DNA of 46,865 nucleotides from Eubacteriales bacterium (GCA_030524585.1 JAUNGJ010000020.1:1-46865); one strand, 5' to 3'; shown: positions 16,750 through 25,226, numbered from the stretch's first letter. Translations and numbers: made by a program. Notes: generated from the letters alone by a model not told the origin.

Positions 16750-16983
16750 ATGGTTTTAAAAGAAGGAAAAAATCATCACACATACGAAGTTCTTTCCATT
16801 CACATAGAATTACAGCTGGAACGCCGCCTGGAGGCACTGGGATTAACAGAGGGCAGCCGGATCACCATCCTCAACAATGACAGGCGCGGCTCCCTCACCG
16901 TCAAATTCAGGGGCACCCGGTTCGCACTTGGCAAAAGAATCGCTGATAACATTGAAGTCATGGAGGTACCAATGCATGAGTAA
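16750..16983 (+). CDS. feoA: ferrous iron transport protein A
   Basis: FeoA is a 77-residue SH3-like cytoplasmic partner of FeoB. Characteristic segments are LERRLEALGLTEGSRITIL, then a basic strand region, and RIADNIEVMEV at the end. GGAG lies eight bases before the ATG. Its stop overlaps the feoB start by eight bases (ATGAGTAA), so the two are translationally coupled. Confidence 0.94.
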   Translation: MVLKEGKNHHTYEVLSIHIELQLERRLEALGLTEGSRITILNNDRRGSLTVKFRGTRFALGKRIADNIEVMEVPMHE

Positions 16984-19021
16984 GACAATTAATGTCGGGT
17001 TTATCGGAAACCCCAACTGTGGAAAAACCACACTGTTTAATGCTTATACCGGCGCCAATCTCAAAGTTGCAAACTGGCCGGGAGTTACTGTTGAGAAAAA
17101 AGAAGGACACACAGCTTACGAAGGACAGGACTACAAATTAATCGATCTGCCAGGCATCTACAGCCTCACTTCCTATACCATGGAAGAAAAGGTATCCCGC
17201 GAATGCATCCTCAGCGAGGAAGTGGACGTAATTGTCGATGTGGCAGATGCATCCAGCCTGGAGCGAAACTTATATTTAACCCTTCAGCTGATTGAGCTTG
17301 GCAAACCTGTTGTCCTGGCTTTGAATATGATGGATATCGTAGAAGAACGTGGTATGGAAATTGACCTCCATCGTCTTCCGGAAATGCTTGGAATCCCTGT
17401 AATTCCTGTTTCTGCCCGTAAAAAGACCGGTCTTTCCATCCTGATGCATGCGGTCGCACACCATCAGACCCCTGGGACCCAGGGACCTTTGATCCATCAT
17501 CATCACACAAAAAATGTGGCGCATAAACACAATCACCACAGTGAATATGCCATGGTCTATCAGGATTACATCGAAGACAAAATAGATGGTCTCATAGACC
17601 GGATCACTGATACATATCCCGACTTCCAAAATAAGCGCTGGCTTGCCATCAAATATCTGGAAAAAGATCAATCTGCCATGAATGCCTGGCCTCTTGATAC
17701 TGACGGCATTTTAAAGCGCAGCTATGAAAAGGATATCATTAATCAGAAATATGACTTTATCGAAGAAATTGTCGCAGAAACTCTGGTAAATAAATCCACC
17801 AAAGAAGAACGAACAGATAAGATAGACTCTTACCTTACCAGCAAATATCTTGGTCTCCCGGTCTTTCTGGCAATTATGGCGCTTGTTTTCTTTCTTACAT
17901 TTACGGTAGGCGATTTCCTGAAGGGATATTTTGAAATTGCTCTGGACGCCTTCTCTGAATTTATCGCAAATGGTATGGCCGCCATTCATGCCAGTGATAT
18001 GCTGACTTCCCTGGTGGTAGACGGAATCATAGCCGGCGTAGGTGGTATCCTTACCTTCCTGCCCAATATTTTCATACTGTTTTTAGCCCTTGCCTTCTTA
18101 GAAGACAGTGGATATATGGCGCGGGTGGCATTTGTCATGGATGATATCATGAGCAGACTTGGTCTGTCCGGCAGAGCGTTTATTCCCCTGCTTCTTGGAT
18201 TCGGCTGCTCAGTACCGGCAATCATGGCATCCCGTGCACTGGAGCACCGCAAAGACCGGTTGAAAACGATACTGATCACCCCATTTATGTCCTGCAGCGC
18301 AAGACTCCCAATTTATGTATTATTTTCATCTATGTTTTTTGGAAAACATGCTATGATAGTCTGTTATTCCATGTATCTGTTGGGAATCATTACCGCAATT
18401 CTGACTGCTTATATTCTGTCAAAAATTGACGGCAGCAAATCGGAGCATGCACTGCTCATTGAACTGCCCGAATACAAGACCCCCAATGCCAGAACGATTG
18501 CCATCTATGTATGGGAGAAGGTAAAGGATTATCTGACCAGAGCGGGTACCATCATCTTTCTGGCATCTGTCATCATGTGGCTGCTTCTTAATTTCGGGCC
18601 ATCTGGATATGTTACCGACATCAGCGCCAGCTTCGGCTCTTATATCGGTAAAGCCATAGTACCGTTTTTTGCCCCTCTCGGTCTTGGCTACTGGCAGATA
18701 GTAGTGGCACTGATCGCAGGAATCGCCGCCAAAGAGGTGGTCGTATCAAGCTGCGGAGTCCTCTTTGGAATCCAGAATATTGCCACCTCCAACGGTATGG
18801 CTGCTGCTTTGGCCACCTTAAACTCCATGGGCTTTGGTATGGCAAATGCATACGCTCTGATGGTATTCTGTCTGCTCTATGTCCCCTGTACTGCCACCAT
18901 TGCCACAATTCACCGGGAAGTAGGCAGCAAAAAGACAACGGCAGCCTTTGTATTATTCCAGCTTGCCGTTGCCTGGGTCGTAAGTTTTCTGTTCTATCAG
19001 GGCCTGTCACTGATTCTTTAG
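16976..19021 (+). CDS. feoB: ferrous iron transporter B
   Basis: FeoB is the GTPase-linked membrane permease for Fe2+. The 681 residues begin with the G domain: P-loop GNPNCGKT at 11-18, DLPG at 57-60, NMMD at 117-120. A histidine-rich stretch (about 162-188, with eleven His in 27 residues) follows and could bind metal. A helical GDI-like segment leads into the membrane region, which has the two Gate motifs GFGCSVPAIMASRAL and the later IAAKEVVVSSCGVLFG. ATG 16976 was chosen because GGAGG precedes it and the family begins at this point. It is co-transcribed with feoA from a promoter carrying a Fur-like box. No FeoC gene follows. Confidence 0.97.
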   Translation: MSKTINVGFIGNPNCGKTTLFNAYTGANLKVANWPGVTVEKKEGHTAYEGQDYKLIDLPGIYSLTSYTMEEKVSRECILSEEVDVIVDVADASSLERNLYLTLQLIELGKPVVLALNMMDIVEERGMEIDLHRLPEMLGIPVIPVSARKKTGLSILMHAVAHHQTPGTQGPLIHHHHTKNVAHKHNHHSEYAMVYQDYIEDKIDGLIDRITDTYPDFQNKRWLAIKYLEKDQSAMNAWPLDTDGILKRSYEKDIINQKYDFIEEIVAETLVNKSTKEERTDKIDSYLTSKYLGLPVFLAIMALVFFLTFTVGDFLKGYFEIALDAFSEFIANGMAAIHASDMLTSLVVDGIIAGVGGILTFLPNIFILFLALAFLEDSGYMARVAFVMDDIMSRLGLSGRAFIPLLLGFGCSVPAIMASRALEHRKDRLKTILITPFMSCSARLPIYVLFSSMFFGKHAMIVCYSMYLLGIITAILTAYILSKIDGSKSEHALLIELPEYKTPNARTIAIYVWEKVKDYLTRAGTIIFLASVIMWLLLNFGPSGYVTDISASFGSYIGKAIVPFFAPLGLGYWQIVVALIAGIAAKEVVVSSCGVLFGIQNIATSNGMAAALATLNSMGFGMANAYALMVFCLLYVPCTATIATIHREVGSKKTTAAFVLFQLAVAWVVSFLFYQGLSLIL

Positions 19022-19028
19022 GATGCTT

Positions 19029-20396
19029 TTACTGTATCTTTTTCAACAGTGTCAGCTTGTTCTTAAAGGGTGCATAACGAATTGGAATATCAATTAGACA
19101 CAATTTCTTCATGATACTCTTCTTATGGGTAAATGTATCAAAGCTGTCTTTCCCGTGATATCCGCCCATGCCGCTATTTCCTACTCCGCCAAAAGGCATA
19201 TGGGAGGTTGCAAGATGTACGACCGTATCATTGATGCAGCCTCCTCCATAAGAAATATTCTTCAGCACTTCCGCCTCCCGTCCTTTGTCTTTGGTAAAAT
19301 AATATAACGCCAGCGGTCTTGGTCTTGCATTCACCATCTGAATCACTTCCTGCATATCATAGAAGGTAAGCACCGGAAGCAGCGGACCAAAAATCTCTTC
19401 CTGCATAACTGGACTTTCCCATGTCACCTGGTCCAGAATCGTCGGTTCAATCTTCAGACTTGCCCGGTCGCTATGACCGCCGGACAATATATGTGCTTCC
19501 TGCATAAGTCCTGCTACACGGTCAAAGTGTTTCCCGTTAATCATCTTCGGATACTCCACATTCTGAAACACATCTTTGCCATACATCTTCTTAATATATC
19601 TGGCAATCTGCTTTACCAGTTTATCCTTCACACTTCTCTGCACCAAAATATAATCAGGCGCCACACAGGTCTGTCCGCAGTTCAAAAATTTCCCCCATAC
19701 AATTCTCTTCGCTGCCAGCTTTAAATCCGCAGTTTCGTCCACAATACACGGACTCTTGCCGCCAAGCTCCAGACTGACTGGCGTCAGATGGGCAGACGCT
19801 TTCTCCATAACATACCTTCCCACATTCACACTGCCCGTAAAGAAAATGTAATCAAATTTCTCGTCCAGAAGCGCCTGATTCGCCTCTCTCCCACCTTCTA
19901 CTACCGTAATATATTCAGCCGGAAATAGCTCTCGTATCATTTCTGCCATCACCCGGGTCGTGTTTGGTGAATATGCCGATGGTTTTACCACTGCACAGTT
20001 ACCTGCACAGATTGCTCCTACCAGAGGCGCGATGGTCAGCTGAAACGGATAATTCCACGGGGACATGATCAGCACCACGCCATAAGGTTCCGGATAGATA
20101 AAAGACTTCGATGGGAACTGAGTAATCGGTGTCCTCACCCGCTTTGGTGAAGCCCACTTTCTAATATGCTTCAGCGTATATTTAATCTCCTCTTTCACAA
20201 TACCAATCTCTGTAGCATATGCTTCAAAGGCTGATTTATTCAAATCCTGATACAGTGCGTCCGTAATCTCCTGTTCATGCTCACAAATCCACTGATTCAG
20301 ATTCTTAAGCTGCCTGATTCGGAAATTCACATCCTTACATTCTCCTCTCTGAAAATATGCCCTCTGAGCATGAAGCATCTCCTTATATTCCGCCAT
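19029..20396 (-). CDS. aldehyde dehydrogenase, class 3 type
   Basis: This NAD(P)-dependent enzyme oxidises aldehydes to acids; the 455-residue size and N-terminal helical start match the ALDH3/YwdH group. SPWNYPF (N115), LELGGKSP (E210) and GQTCVAPDY (catalytic C244) are intact. EEIFGPLLPV and the end segment SGMGGYHGKDSFDTFTH are also family-typical. A basic C-terminal tail (KNKLTLLKKIQ) may touch the membrane, as in fatty-aldehyde members. ATG 20396 has AAGGAG nine bases upstream. It converges with feoB, only seven bp away, with no clear terminator between. The substrate cannot be told from the sequence. Confidence 0.93.
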   Translation of the reverse strand: MAEYKEMLHAQRAYFQRGECKDVNFRIRQLKNLNQWICEHEQEITDALYQDLNKSAFEAYATEIGIVKEEIKYTLKHIRKWASPKRVRTPITQFPSKSFIYPEPYGVVLIMSPWNYPFQLTIAPLVGAICAGNCAVVKPSAYSPNTTRVMAEMIRELFPAEYITVVEGGREANQALLDEKFDYIFFTGSVNVGRYVMEKASAHLTPVSLELGGKSPCIVDETADLKLAAKRIVWGKFLNCGQTCVAPDYILVQRSVKDKLVKQIARYIKKMYGKDVFQNVEYPKMINGKHFDRVAGLMQEAHILSGGHSDRASLKIEPTILDQVTWESPVMQEEIFGPLLPVLTFYDMQEVIQMVNARPRPLALYYFTKDKGREAEVLKNISYGGGCINDTVVHLATSHMPFGGVGNSGMGGYHGKDSFDTFTHKKSIMKKLCLIDIPIRYAPFKNKLTLLKKIQ

Positions 20397-20438
20397 TATC
20401 TCCATCTCCTTATTCTTTCTGTGTTTATGTACGCTCCG

Positions 20439-20475
20439 GCGCTCACCGCAGGACCTGCCACTCAGCGCTCGCCGC
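20439..20475 (-). repeat. GC-rich leader hairpin and 11-bp direct repeat before the aldehyde dehydrogenase
   Basis: GCGCTCACCGC (20439-20449) and GCGCTCGCCGC (20465-20475) are near-identical direct repeats. GCGCT and AGCGC also enclose a GCAG/CTGC inner helix, forming a hairpin in the mRNA leader. Its role is unknown. Confidence 0.4.
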
Positions 20476-20484
20476 TATGCGTTC

Positions 20485-20512
20485 ATTGTACCACAATCAT
20501 TTTAAAATGCAA
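20485..20512 (-). promoter_or_regulatory. promoter of the aldehyde dehydrogenase gene
   Basis: Minus-strand TTGCAT (20507-20512) and TACAAT (20485-20490) are spaced by 16 bases. The -35 overlaps the end of the small membrane-protein ORF. Confidence 0.55.
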
Positions 20513-20675
20513 CTTCTGCCCCAGAGCCATAATAGACAGCCCCCGCACTTAGAATCCACATTCCCAGATATCCCACATTAGGTATGTCTGTCTCCACAAA
20601 CCCAAACATTACAAAAATCACACACATCATAACCAATCCAACAATCATCAAAATCATTCTACTTATCCTGTACAT
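20502..20675 (-). CDS. small two-helix membrane protein, unknown
   Basis: The 57-residue protein has two hydrophobic segments (about 7-27 and 38-52) separated by VETDIPNVG. I recognise no family. ATG 20675 is preferred, with GAGGTG seven bases upstream; the frame also opens five codons earlier at a GTG. That ribosome binding site is the 3' arm of the terminator of the gene upstream, so expression would depend on read-through or on the hairpin being open. Confidence 0.55.
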   Translation of the reverse strand: MYRISRMILMIVGLVMMCVIFVMFGFVETDIPNVGYLGMWILSAGAVYYGSGAEVAF

Positions 20676-20723
20676 AAAAAGACACCTCACTTCCTATAGC
20701 TAAACTATAGCAAATAAGGTGTC
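20676..20723 (-). terminator. terminator of the acidic-tail membrane protein gene, overlapping the next ribosome binding site
   Basis: On the minus strand GACACCT (20717-20723) pairs with AGGTGTC (20681-20687), and inner CTATAG copies pair with each other. TTTTTA follows at once. AGGTG is also the Shine-Dalgarno sequence of the small ORF. Confidence 0.75.
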
Positions 20724-20737
20724 CCATAATCCGTACA

Positions 20738-21550
20738 CTACTCTATAATTTGAAAATCGTCATCATCTTCCAAATCATCACCGTCAAAATACGAATCCTC
20801 TAAATCATCATCCAGGAATTCTTCTTCCTCGTCATAGTCGTCCTCATCCAGGAAGCCGTCCTCTTCATCATAGTCGTCTCCATCTAAAAGCATTCTTGCC
20901 TGCTCGACTTCAGTCTCCCGTGAGGCCTGCTGTCTGTGCTTACCAGCCTTCTCAACCTGTTTTTTGCCAACCTGTCTGGAACGCATAATAAACTGTATGC
21001 ATGCACAGATAGCAATCAGCACAAGCGGAACAGCAACCGCCACAATCATATTGTCTCTGAGTCTGATTAGCGATACGATTGCACTTCCTGCCATCAGGCC
21101 GCCATCAATTGACGTCACAATAATCACCAAAGGATCAAATGCCTTTACAGTAATAATTGCAATTACCAACCCGATTGCCAGACCGATGCCAAGAAACAGC
21201 AGTGAATCCGTCTGCAAAACTGCCATAAAAAGTCCTGCTACGATAAATAATATGAAGAAAAAAATTCCAACTTTGTAAAAAATACAGGCCAGAACTGCTA
21301 ACAAAACGGCTCCGCCGAGCATAGCGCCTGCAAACGCCATATCTGTCAGCCCTGCCACATGGGCAATTCCGCCGCCTGCTGCCGCTCCAAGAATAAATCC
21401 AACAAATGCAGCCCACACTCTTGCCAGTTTTAGTCCGAACAATCCAATAATCAGACCTATCACTATGGTAATAATCAATACGATCATATTTTCCATAAAA
21501 GCTACGCCCGTCCCGGCCATCTGATCTATACGTGAAATCACTTCATTCAT
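20738..21550 (-). CDS. multi-spanning membrane protein with strongly acidic C-terminal tail (DUF4203/TMEM198-like)
   Basis: The 270-residue protein has seven or eight hydrophobic helices between about residues 20 and 190, rich in small Gly/Ala faces (FVGFILGAAAGGGIAHVAG). The order and spacing resemble the DUF4203/TMEM198 group, which I assign tentatively. A basic linker near 195-215 (RSRQVGKKQVEKAGKHRQQ) is followed by a tail from about 223 to the end that is over half Asp/Glu with FLDDD- and FLDEDD-like repeats. Such a tail could bind cations or partner proteins. AAAGGAG precedes the ATG, and a good promoter lies within the end of the DUF6465 gene upstream. Confidence 0.7.
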   Translation of the reverse strand: MNEVISRIDQMAGTGVAFMENMIVLIITIVIGLIIGLFGLKLARVWAAFVGFILGAAAGGGIAHVAGLTDMAFAGAMLGGAVLLAVLACIFYKVGIFFFILFIVAGLFMAVLQTDSLLFLGIGLAIGLVIAIITVKAFDPLVIIVTSIDGGLMAGSAIVSLIRLRDNMIVAVAVPLVLIAICACIQFIMRSRQVGKKQVEKAGKHRQQASRETEVEQARMLLDGDDYDEEDGFLDEDDYDEEEEFLDDDLEDSYFDGDDLEDDDDFQIIE

Positions 21551-21591
21551 TGTCTTTCTCCTTTGTGTTCTCTATTCGGTCACTACCGTTT

Positions 21592-21620
21592 ATTGTAACA
21601 CTTATAGGCTTAAAATGCAA
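21592..21620 (-). promoter_or_regulatory. promoter of the acidic-tail membrane protein gene
   Basis: Minus-strand TTGCAT (21615-21620) and TACAAT (21592-21597) are spaced by 17 bases. The -35 lies in the last codons of the upstream gene. Confidence 0.6.
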
Positions 21621-21927
21621 CGGAACCGCTCTCAGTTCCATTAATCACATAGTATACTGCACTTTCCTCCGGCTTGATATAAAGATCCATAGTCTTAATG
21701 TCTCCAATCTTCTTACCGGACTTTGTCCATGCCTTCTTAACATCTGCGATGATAGCCTTCTCTTCAACCTGCTTACCACAGAATTCTACGTAAGCATTCA
21801 CTTTCATCTCTTTCTTCGCAGCAGTTCTTTTTGCTGCAGGCTTCTTTACTGCAGCTTTAGTCTCAGTTACTTTCTTCTCCGCTGCTTTCTTAGCTGTCTC
21901 AGCTTTTGCTGTTGTCTTTGTAGCCAT
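21610..21927 (-). CDS. DUF6465-family protein with Lys/Ala-rich histone-like N-terminus
   Basis: The 105-residue protein has two parts. Residues 1-42 are almost only Ala, Lys, Thr and Glu in AAKK/AAEKK-like repeats, reminiscent of histone H1 tails and likely able to touch nucleic acid. Residues 43-105 form a compact beta-alpha domain (VNAYVEFCGKQVEEKAI, IKTMDLYIKPEESAVYYVING) that matches the DUF6465 group of Lachnospiraceae. The function is unknown. A strong ribosome binding site (AGGAGG) and a near-consensus promoter suggest high expression. Confidence 0.8.
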   Translation of the reverse strand: MATKTTAKAETAKKAAEKKVTETKAAVKKPAAKRTAAKKEMKVNAYVEFCGKQVEEKAIIADVKKAWTKSGKKIGDIKTMDLYIKPEESAVYYVINGTESGSVAF

Positions 21928-21986
21928 AATATTTCCTCCTAAAATGTCTATATCATATGTTCGAGATTTCTTTGTAACAGGAATTA

Positions 21987-22014
21987 TTATAGCACATATG
22001 TTACATATTTCAAT
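21987..22014 (-). promoter_or_regulatory. promoter of the DUF6465 gene with a 13-bp palindrome in the spacer
   Basis: Minus-strand TTGAAA (22009-22014) and TATAAT (21987-21992) are spaced by 16 bases. ATATGT and ACATAT (21997-22009) make a perfect inverted repeat around one base between the two hexamers, a likely operator position. Confidence 0.65.
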
Positions 22015-22077
22015 TGTAGTTTATACCGTAATTTTAAGCAATTATTTTATTTTTTTGGTAATTTTTCCGTACATTTA

Positions 22078-22386
22078 TTAGCCAAGAAATGCCAAAAGCT
22101 CTGCTTTTGTCTGCTCGCCGACTGTCCGTTTTACAACCTCTCCGCCTTCAAAAATCAAGAATGTCGGAATGGACATAACGCGATATTTTCTGGCGATATC
22201 CATAGCTTCGTCAATATCAAGCTTACATACTTTTACATCCTGAAGCTCCTCTGAAAGCTCCTCTACAATCGGTCCCATAGTCTGACACGGACCGCACCAC
22301 TGTGCCCAGAAATCCACCAGCACCGGTTTATCTGAATCCAATACTATCTCTTTAAAATCTTCTGCTGTTACATGTATAGCTGCCAT
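22078..22386 (-). CDS. trxA: thioredoxin
   Basis: The 102-residue protein is a plain thioredoxin that reduces disulfides in the cytoplasm. The active site WCGPC is intact with C31 and C34, and the cis-proline loop MSIPTFLIF follows at about residue 73. ATG 22386 was chosen because AAGGAT precedes it and the N-terminus then matches the family length. No thioredoxin reductase gene is adjacent; one presumably exists elsewhere. Confidence 0.96.
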   Translation of the reverse strand: MAAIHVTAEDFKEIVLDSDKPVLVDFWAQWCGPCQTMGPIVEELSEELQDVKVCKLDIDEAMDIARKYRVMSIPTFLIFEGGEVVKRTVGEQTKAELLAFLG

Positions 22387-22475
22387 AATCCTATCCTTCT
22401 TTCCTTTTTCATAATAGTCTGTTAGTTTCACATTTCAATTATACATGATTGTACAAAAAATACCAGTAATTTCTA

Positions 22476-25223
22476 TCACAAATCCAATCCGGGTTCTTTC
22501 TTGCCGAGCCTAATATCCTCCATATGCTGTGCAAGCTCCTCATCCATATAGTCAAACAGATAATTCCTTCCATTCTGTCTGTGGTGTTCCCATTCTTCCC
22601 GGATTTGCCGGTTTACAATCTCAACCTCTTCTTTAAATTCCCTTGCGGAAATCAATTTGGCGCCCTGACCGGTGGTAATTACCTGCTCTACTCCGTCTGA
22701 GGTTGCAACCGTAACATGATATCTGCGGCCAATCTCGTGGACCACCTTTTCAATATACTGATCGGCCGTCTCCGCCTCTTTCGTATATACCACATGAATA
22801 TTGTGATATCTTTGTATCTCCAGGACCTCTCCGTCTACCTTATAGGCATCGAACACCAAAATCAGAACGCATTTCTTAAATCCCTGATAGTTGCTCAGAA
22901 TATCCATTAATTTATTTCTGGCTGCTTCAATATTATCCTTTGCAAGCTCTTTCAGCTCCTCCCACGCAAAGATAATATTGTATCCATCCACCAGAAGATA
23001 TTCCTTCTGACCTGCAGCGTTTTTCTTTTTCTTCTTCTCTGTCTGCGCCACTACTGTCCGTCCGGCAGGCGGATTCCGCCGTTCGATCTTCCCGTAGGTA
23101 CGGATGAAAATATCTTCCAGCTCCTTCTCTTCCCTGGCATTCCAGCCTGATGACATAGATGGCGCTTTCTTGCCGGACATCCTGCTTTTCCCCCCGAAAG
23201 AGCCACGCCCGGCCTCTGTCCGTTCCCTATCCAGCCGCTTTTTCAGCTGACTCTCAATATGCATATGCCGGAACACCTGACTCCAGGGAACATAGTACCC
23301 AGCTCCATGAGAGCAAAAGACAGAACCCGTCGGATTATCGATATCTGCCTCCGGATCGTAATCTATTGCTTCTATAATTTTCTCCGGATTCCCACACGGC
23401 TCATACCCTTTTAGTGTGCAGAACAATCTTCCTCTGCCTCTGGTATAGGCGGTCAATTCCATCTGGTAATCCCGCATTCCGGCCACCGGCGCACTTCCCC
23501 TTATAATCGACATTTCTCCATCTGTCTCGGGCGGCTCAAATTCTCCGTTCATTTTTTGAATATCATTCAACGCCCGTCCCACATTTTCTGCCGGAAGCTC
23601 CAGGCAGAACGCATAATATGGTTCCAGAAGAACACTCTCCGCCTGCATAAGCCCCTGTCTCACAGCACGGTACGTCGATTGACGAAAATCGCCGCCCTCT
23701 GTGTGTTTCAAATGAGCACGTCCTGCCACTAATGTGATCCGCATATCAGTAATCGCTGAACCGGTTAGTACACCTCTGTGCTCTTTTTCATACAGATGTG
23801 TCAAGATCAATCTCTGCCAGTTTTTATCCAGCATATCTTCACTGCAGGCTGACGCAAATACCAGACCGCTGCCAGGCTCTCCAGGTTCCAGTATCAAGTG
23901 CACCTCTGCATAATGGCGCAATGGCTCAAAATGTCCCACACCCTCTACCGTATTTCGAATGGTTTCTTTATACACAATATTACCTGCGTCAAAGGATACG
24001 CTGACACCGAACCGCTCCTGAATCAGACTCTTCAGTATCTCAATCTGAATCTCACCCATCAGCTGGACATAAATCTCACCAAGCTCCTCATTCCACAGAA
24101 TATGGAGCATCGGGTCCTCTTCCTCTAATTGACGCAGGTTCAAAAGCATAGTATGTGCATCCACTTCCTCCGGAAGCAGGATGCGATAACTGAGCACCGG
24201 TTCCAGCATAGGCGGAGCCGACTCTTCTTCTATACCCAATCCTTCTCCCGGATAGGCCGCGCTCAGCCCGGTTACGGCGCAGATCATTCCCGCCGGCGCC
24301 TCCTGAACCATTTCATATTTTTCACCGGAATAAATGCGAATCTGATTCACCTTTTCTTCCCAGATGGCTCCATCAGCCGCATCAGCTGTCCGACCGTTGG
24401 TCAGTAGCTCCTTCACCTTCAGACAGCCGCCGGTAATCTTCATATGGGTTAGTCGGGCTCCGGAAGAATCCCTGGTTATTTTATATACTTTAGCTCCAAA
24501 TTCTTCCGGATACTCCGGATGTTCCATGTAGTCTTCCAGGCCCTGCAGAAATTCCTTCACGCCCCAGAGCTTTAAAGCAGATCCAAAATAGCAGGGAAAT
24601 ATCCTTCTCGTACGGATCAGTCTCCGCAAAGTCACTCTCGTTAGCTGTTCCGTATCCAGATATTCCTCCATCGCCGCTTCTTCCGTCACTGCAATGCTCT
24701 CCAATATCTCTCCCTCTGGTTCCCTATTTGCAAATGGAATGCACCCATCTGAAAGACTATTCTTCAATTCTTCTATCAGCCGTCCTTCATCCGTTCCTTC
24801 CTGATCCATCTTATTGATAAACAGAAATACAGGAACCTCATATCTCTGAAGCAATTTCCACAATGTTCTGGTGTGTCCCTGCACACCATCTGCCCCGTTG
24901 ATAACCAGAATCGCATAATCCAGAACCTGCAGCGTCCGCTCCATCTCCGCAGAAAAGTCCACATGTCCCGGTGTGTCAAGCAAAGTCACGCTCAACCCAC
25001 CCAATTCAAACTCCGCCTGCTTGGAAAAAATAGTGATCCCCCTGCTCTGCTCCAGCTCATGGGTATCCAGATAGGCATCTCCATGATCTACTCTTCCAAG
25101 CTTTCTGATCCTGCCGGTTTCATAGAGCATACTCTCCGACAGCGTCGTTTTCCCCGCGTCCACATGGGCCAACAGACCCACACAAATATGTTTTTTTACT
25201 CTTTTTGGTTCTTGTTCGCCCAT
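22476..25223 (-). CDS. TetM/EF-G-like ribosomal GTPase fused to a Rae1/YacP-type NYN endoribonuclease domain
   Basis: The first 660 or so of 915 residues are an EF-G-like translation GTPase of the ribosomal-protection (TetM/OtrA) type: AHVDAGKT (19-26), RGIT (61-64), DTPGH (83-87), NKMD (137-140), domain IV near GVGHFEPLRHYAEV, and a final EF-G-like domain. A basic, Ser/Gly-rich linker (about 670-740) leads to an NYN/PIN domain (741-915) resembling B. subtilis YacP/Rae1. Its acidic residues are kept: D746 in LLVDGYN, D792 in VFDAYKV, D821 in ETADQYIE, D843 in TSDGVEQ. Rae1 cuts mRNA in the ribosomal A site, so the fusion could release or cut stalled complexes; that is inference. ATG 25223 follows AAAGGAGG. 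Tetracycline resistance cannot be assumed. Confidence 0.88.
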   Translation of the reverse strand: MGEQEPKRVKKHICVGLLAHVDAGKTTLSESMLYETGRIRKLGRVDHGDAYLDTHELEQSRGITIFSKQAEFELGGLSVTLLDTPGHVDFSAEMERTLQVLDYAILVINGADGVQGHTRTLWKLLQRYEVPVFLFINKMDQEGTDEGRLIEELKNSLSDGCIPFANREPEGEILESIAVTEEAAMEEYLDTEQLTRVTLRRLIRTRRIFPCYFGSALKLWGVKEFLQGLEDYMEHPEYPEEFGAKVYKITRDSSGARLTHMKITGGCLKVKELLTNGRTADAADGAIWEEKVNQIRIYSGEKYEMVQEAPAGMICAVTGLSAAYPGEGLGIEEESAPPMLEPVLSYRILLPEEVDAHTMLLNLRQLEEEDPMLHILWNEELGEIYVQLMGEIQIEILKSLIQERFGVSVSFDAGNIVYKETIRNTVEGVGHFEPLRHYAEVHLILEPGEPGSGLVFASACSEDMLDKNWQRLILTHLYEKEHRGVLTGSAITDMRITLVAGRAHLKHTEGGDFRQSTYRAVRQGLMQAESVLLEPYYAFCLELPAENVGRALNDIQKMNGEFEPPETDGEMSIIRGSAPVAGMRDYQMELTAYTRGRGRLFCTLKGYEPCGNPEKIIEAIDYDPEADIDNPTGSVFCSHGAGYYVPWSQVFRHMHIESQLKKRLDRERTEAGRGSFGGKSRMSGKKAPSMSSGWNAREEKELEDIFIRTYGKIERRNPPAGRTVVAQTEKKKKKNAAGQKEYLLVDGYNIIFAWEELKELAKDNIEAARNKLMDILSNYQGFKKCVLILVFDAYKVDGEVLEIQRYHNIHVVYTKEAETADQYIEKVVHEIGRRYHVTVATSDGVEQVITTGQGAKLISAREFKEEVEIVNRQIREEWEHHRQNGRNYLFDYMDEELAQHMEDIRLGKKEPGLDL

Positions 25224-25226
25224 GAA

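Noticed and set aside
22476-25223. Calling the gene a tetracycline-resistance determinant
   Set aside because: The GTPase is TetM-like but diverged and fused to a nuclease domain, and no tet leader peptide or mobile element is present.
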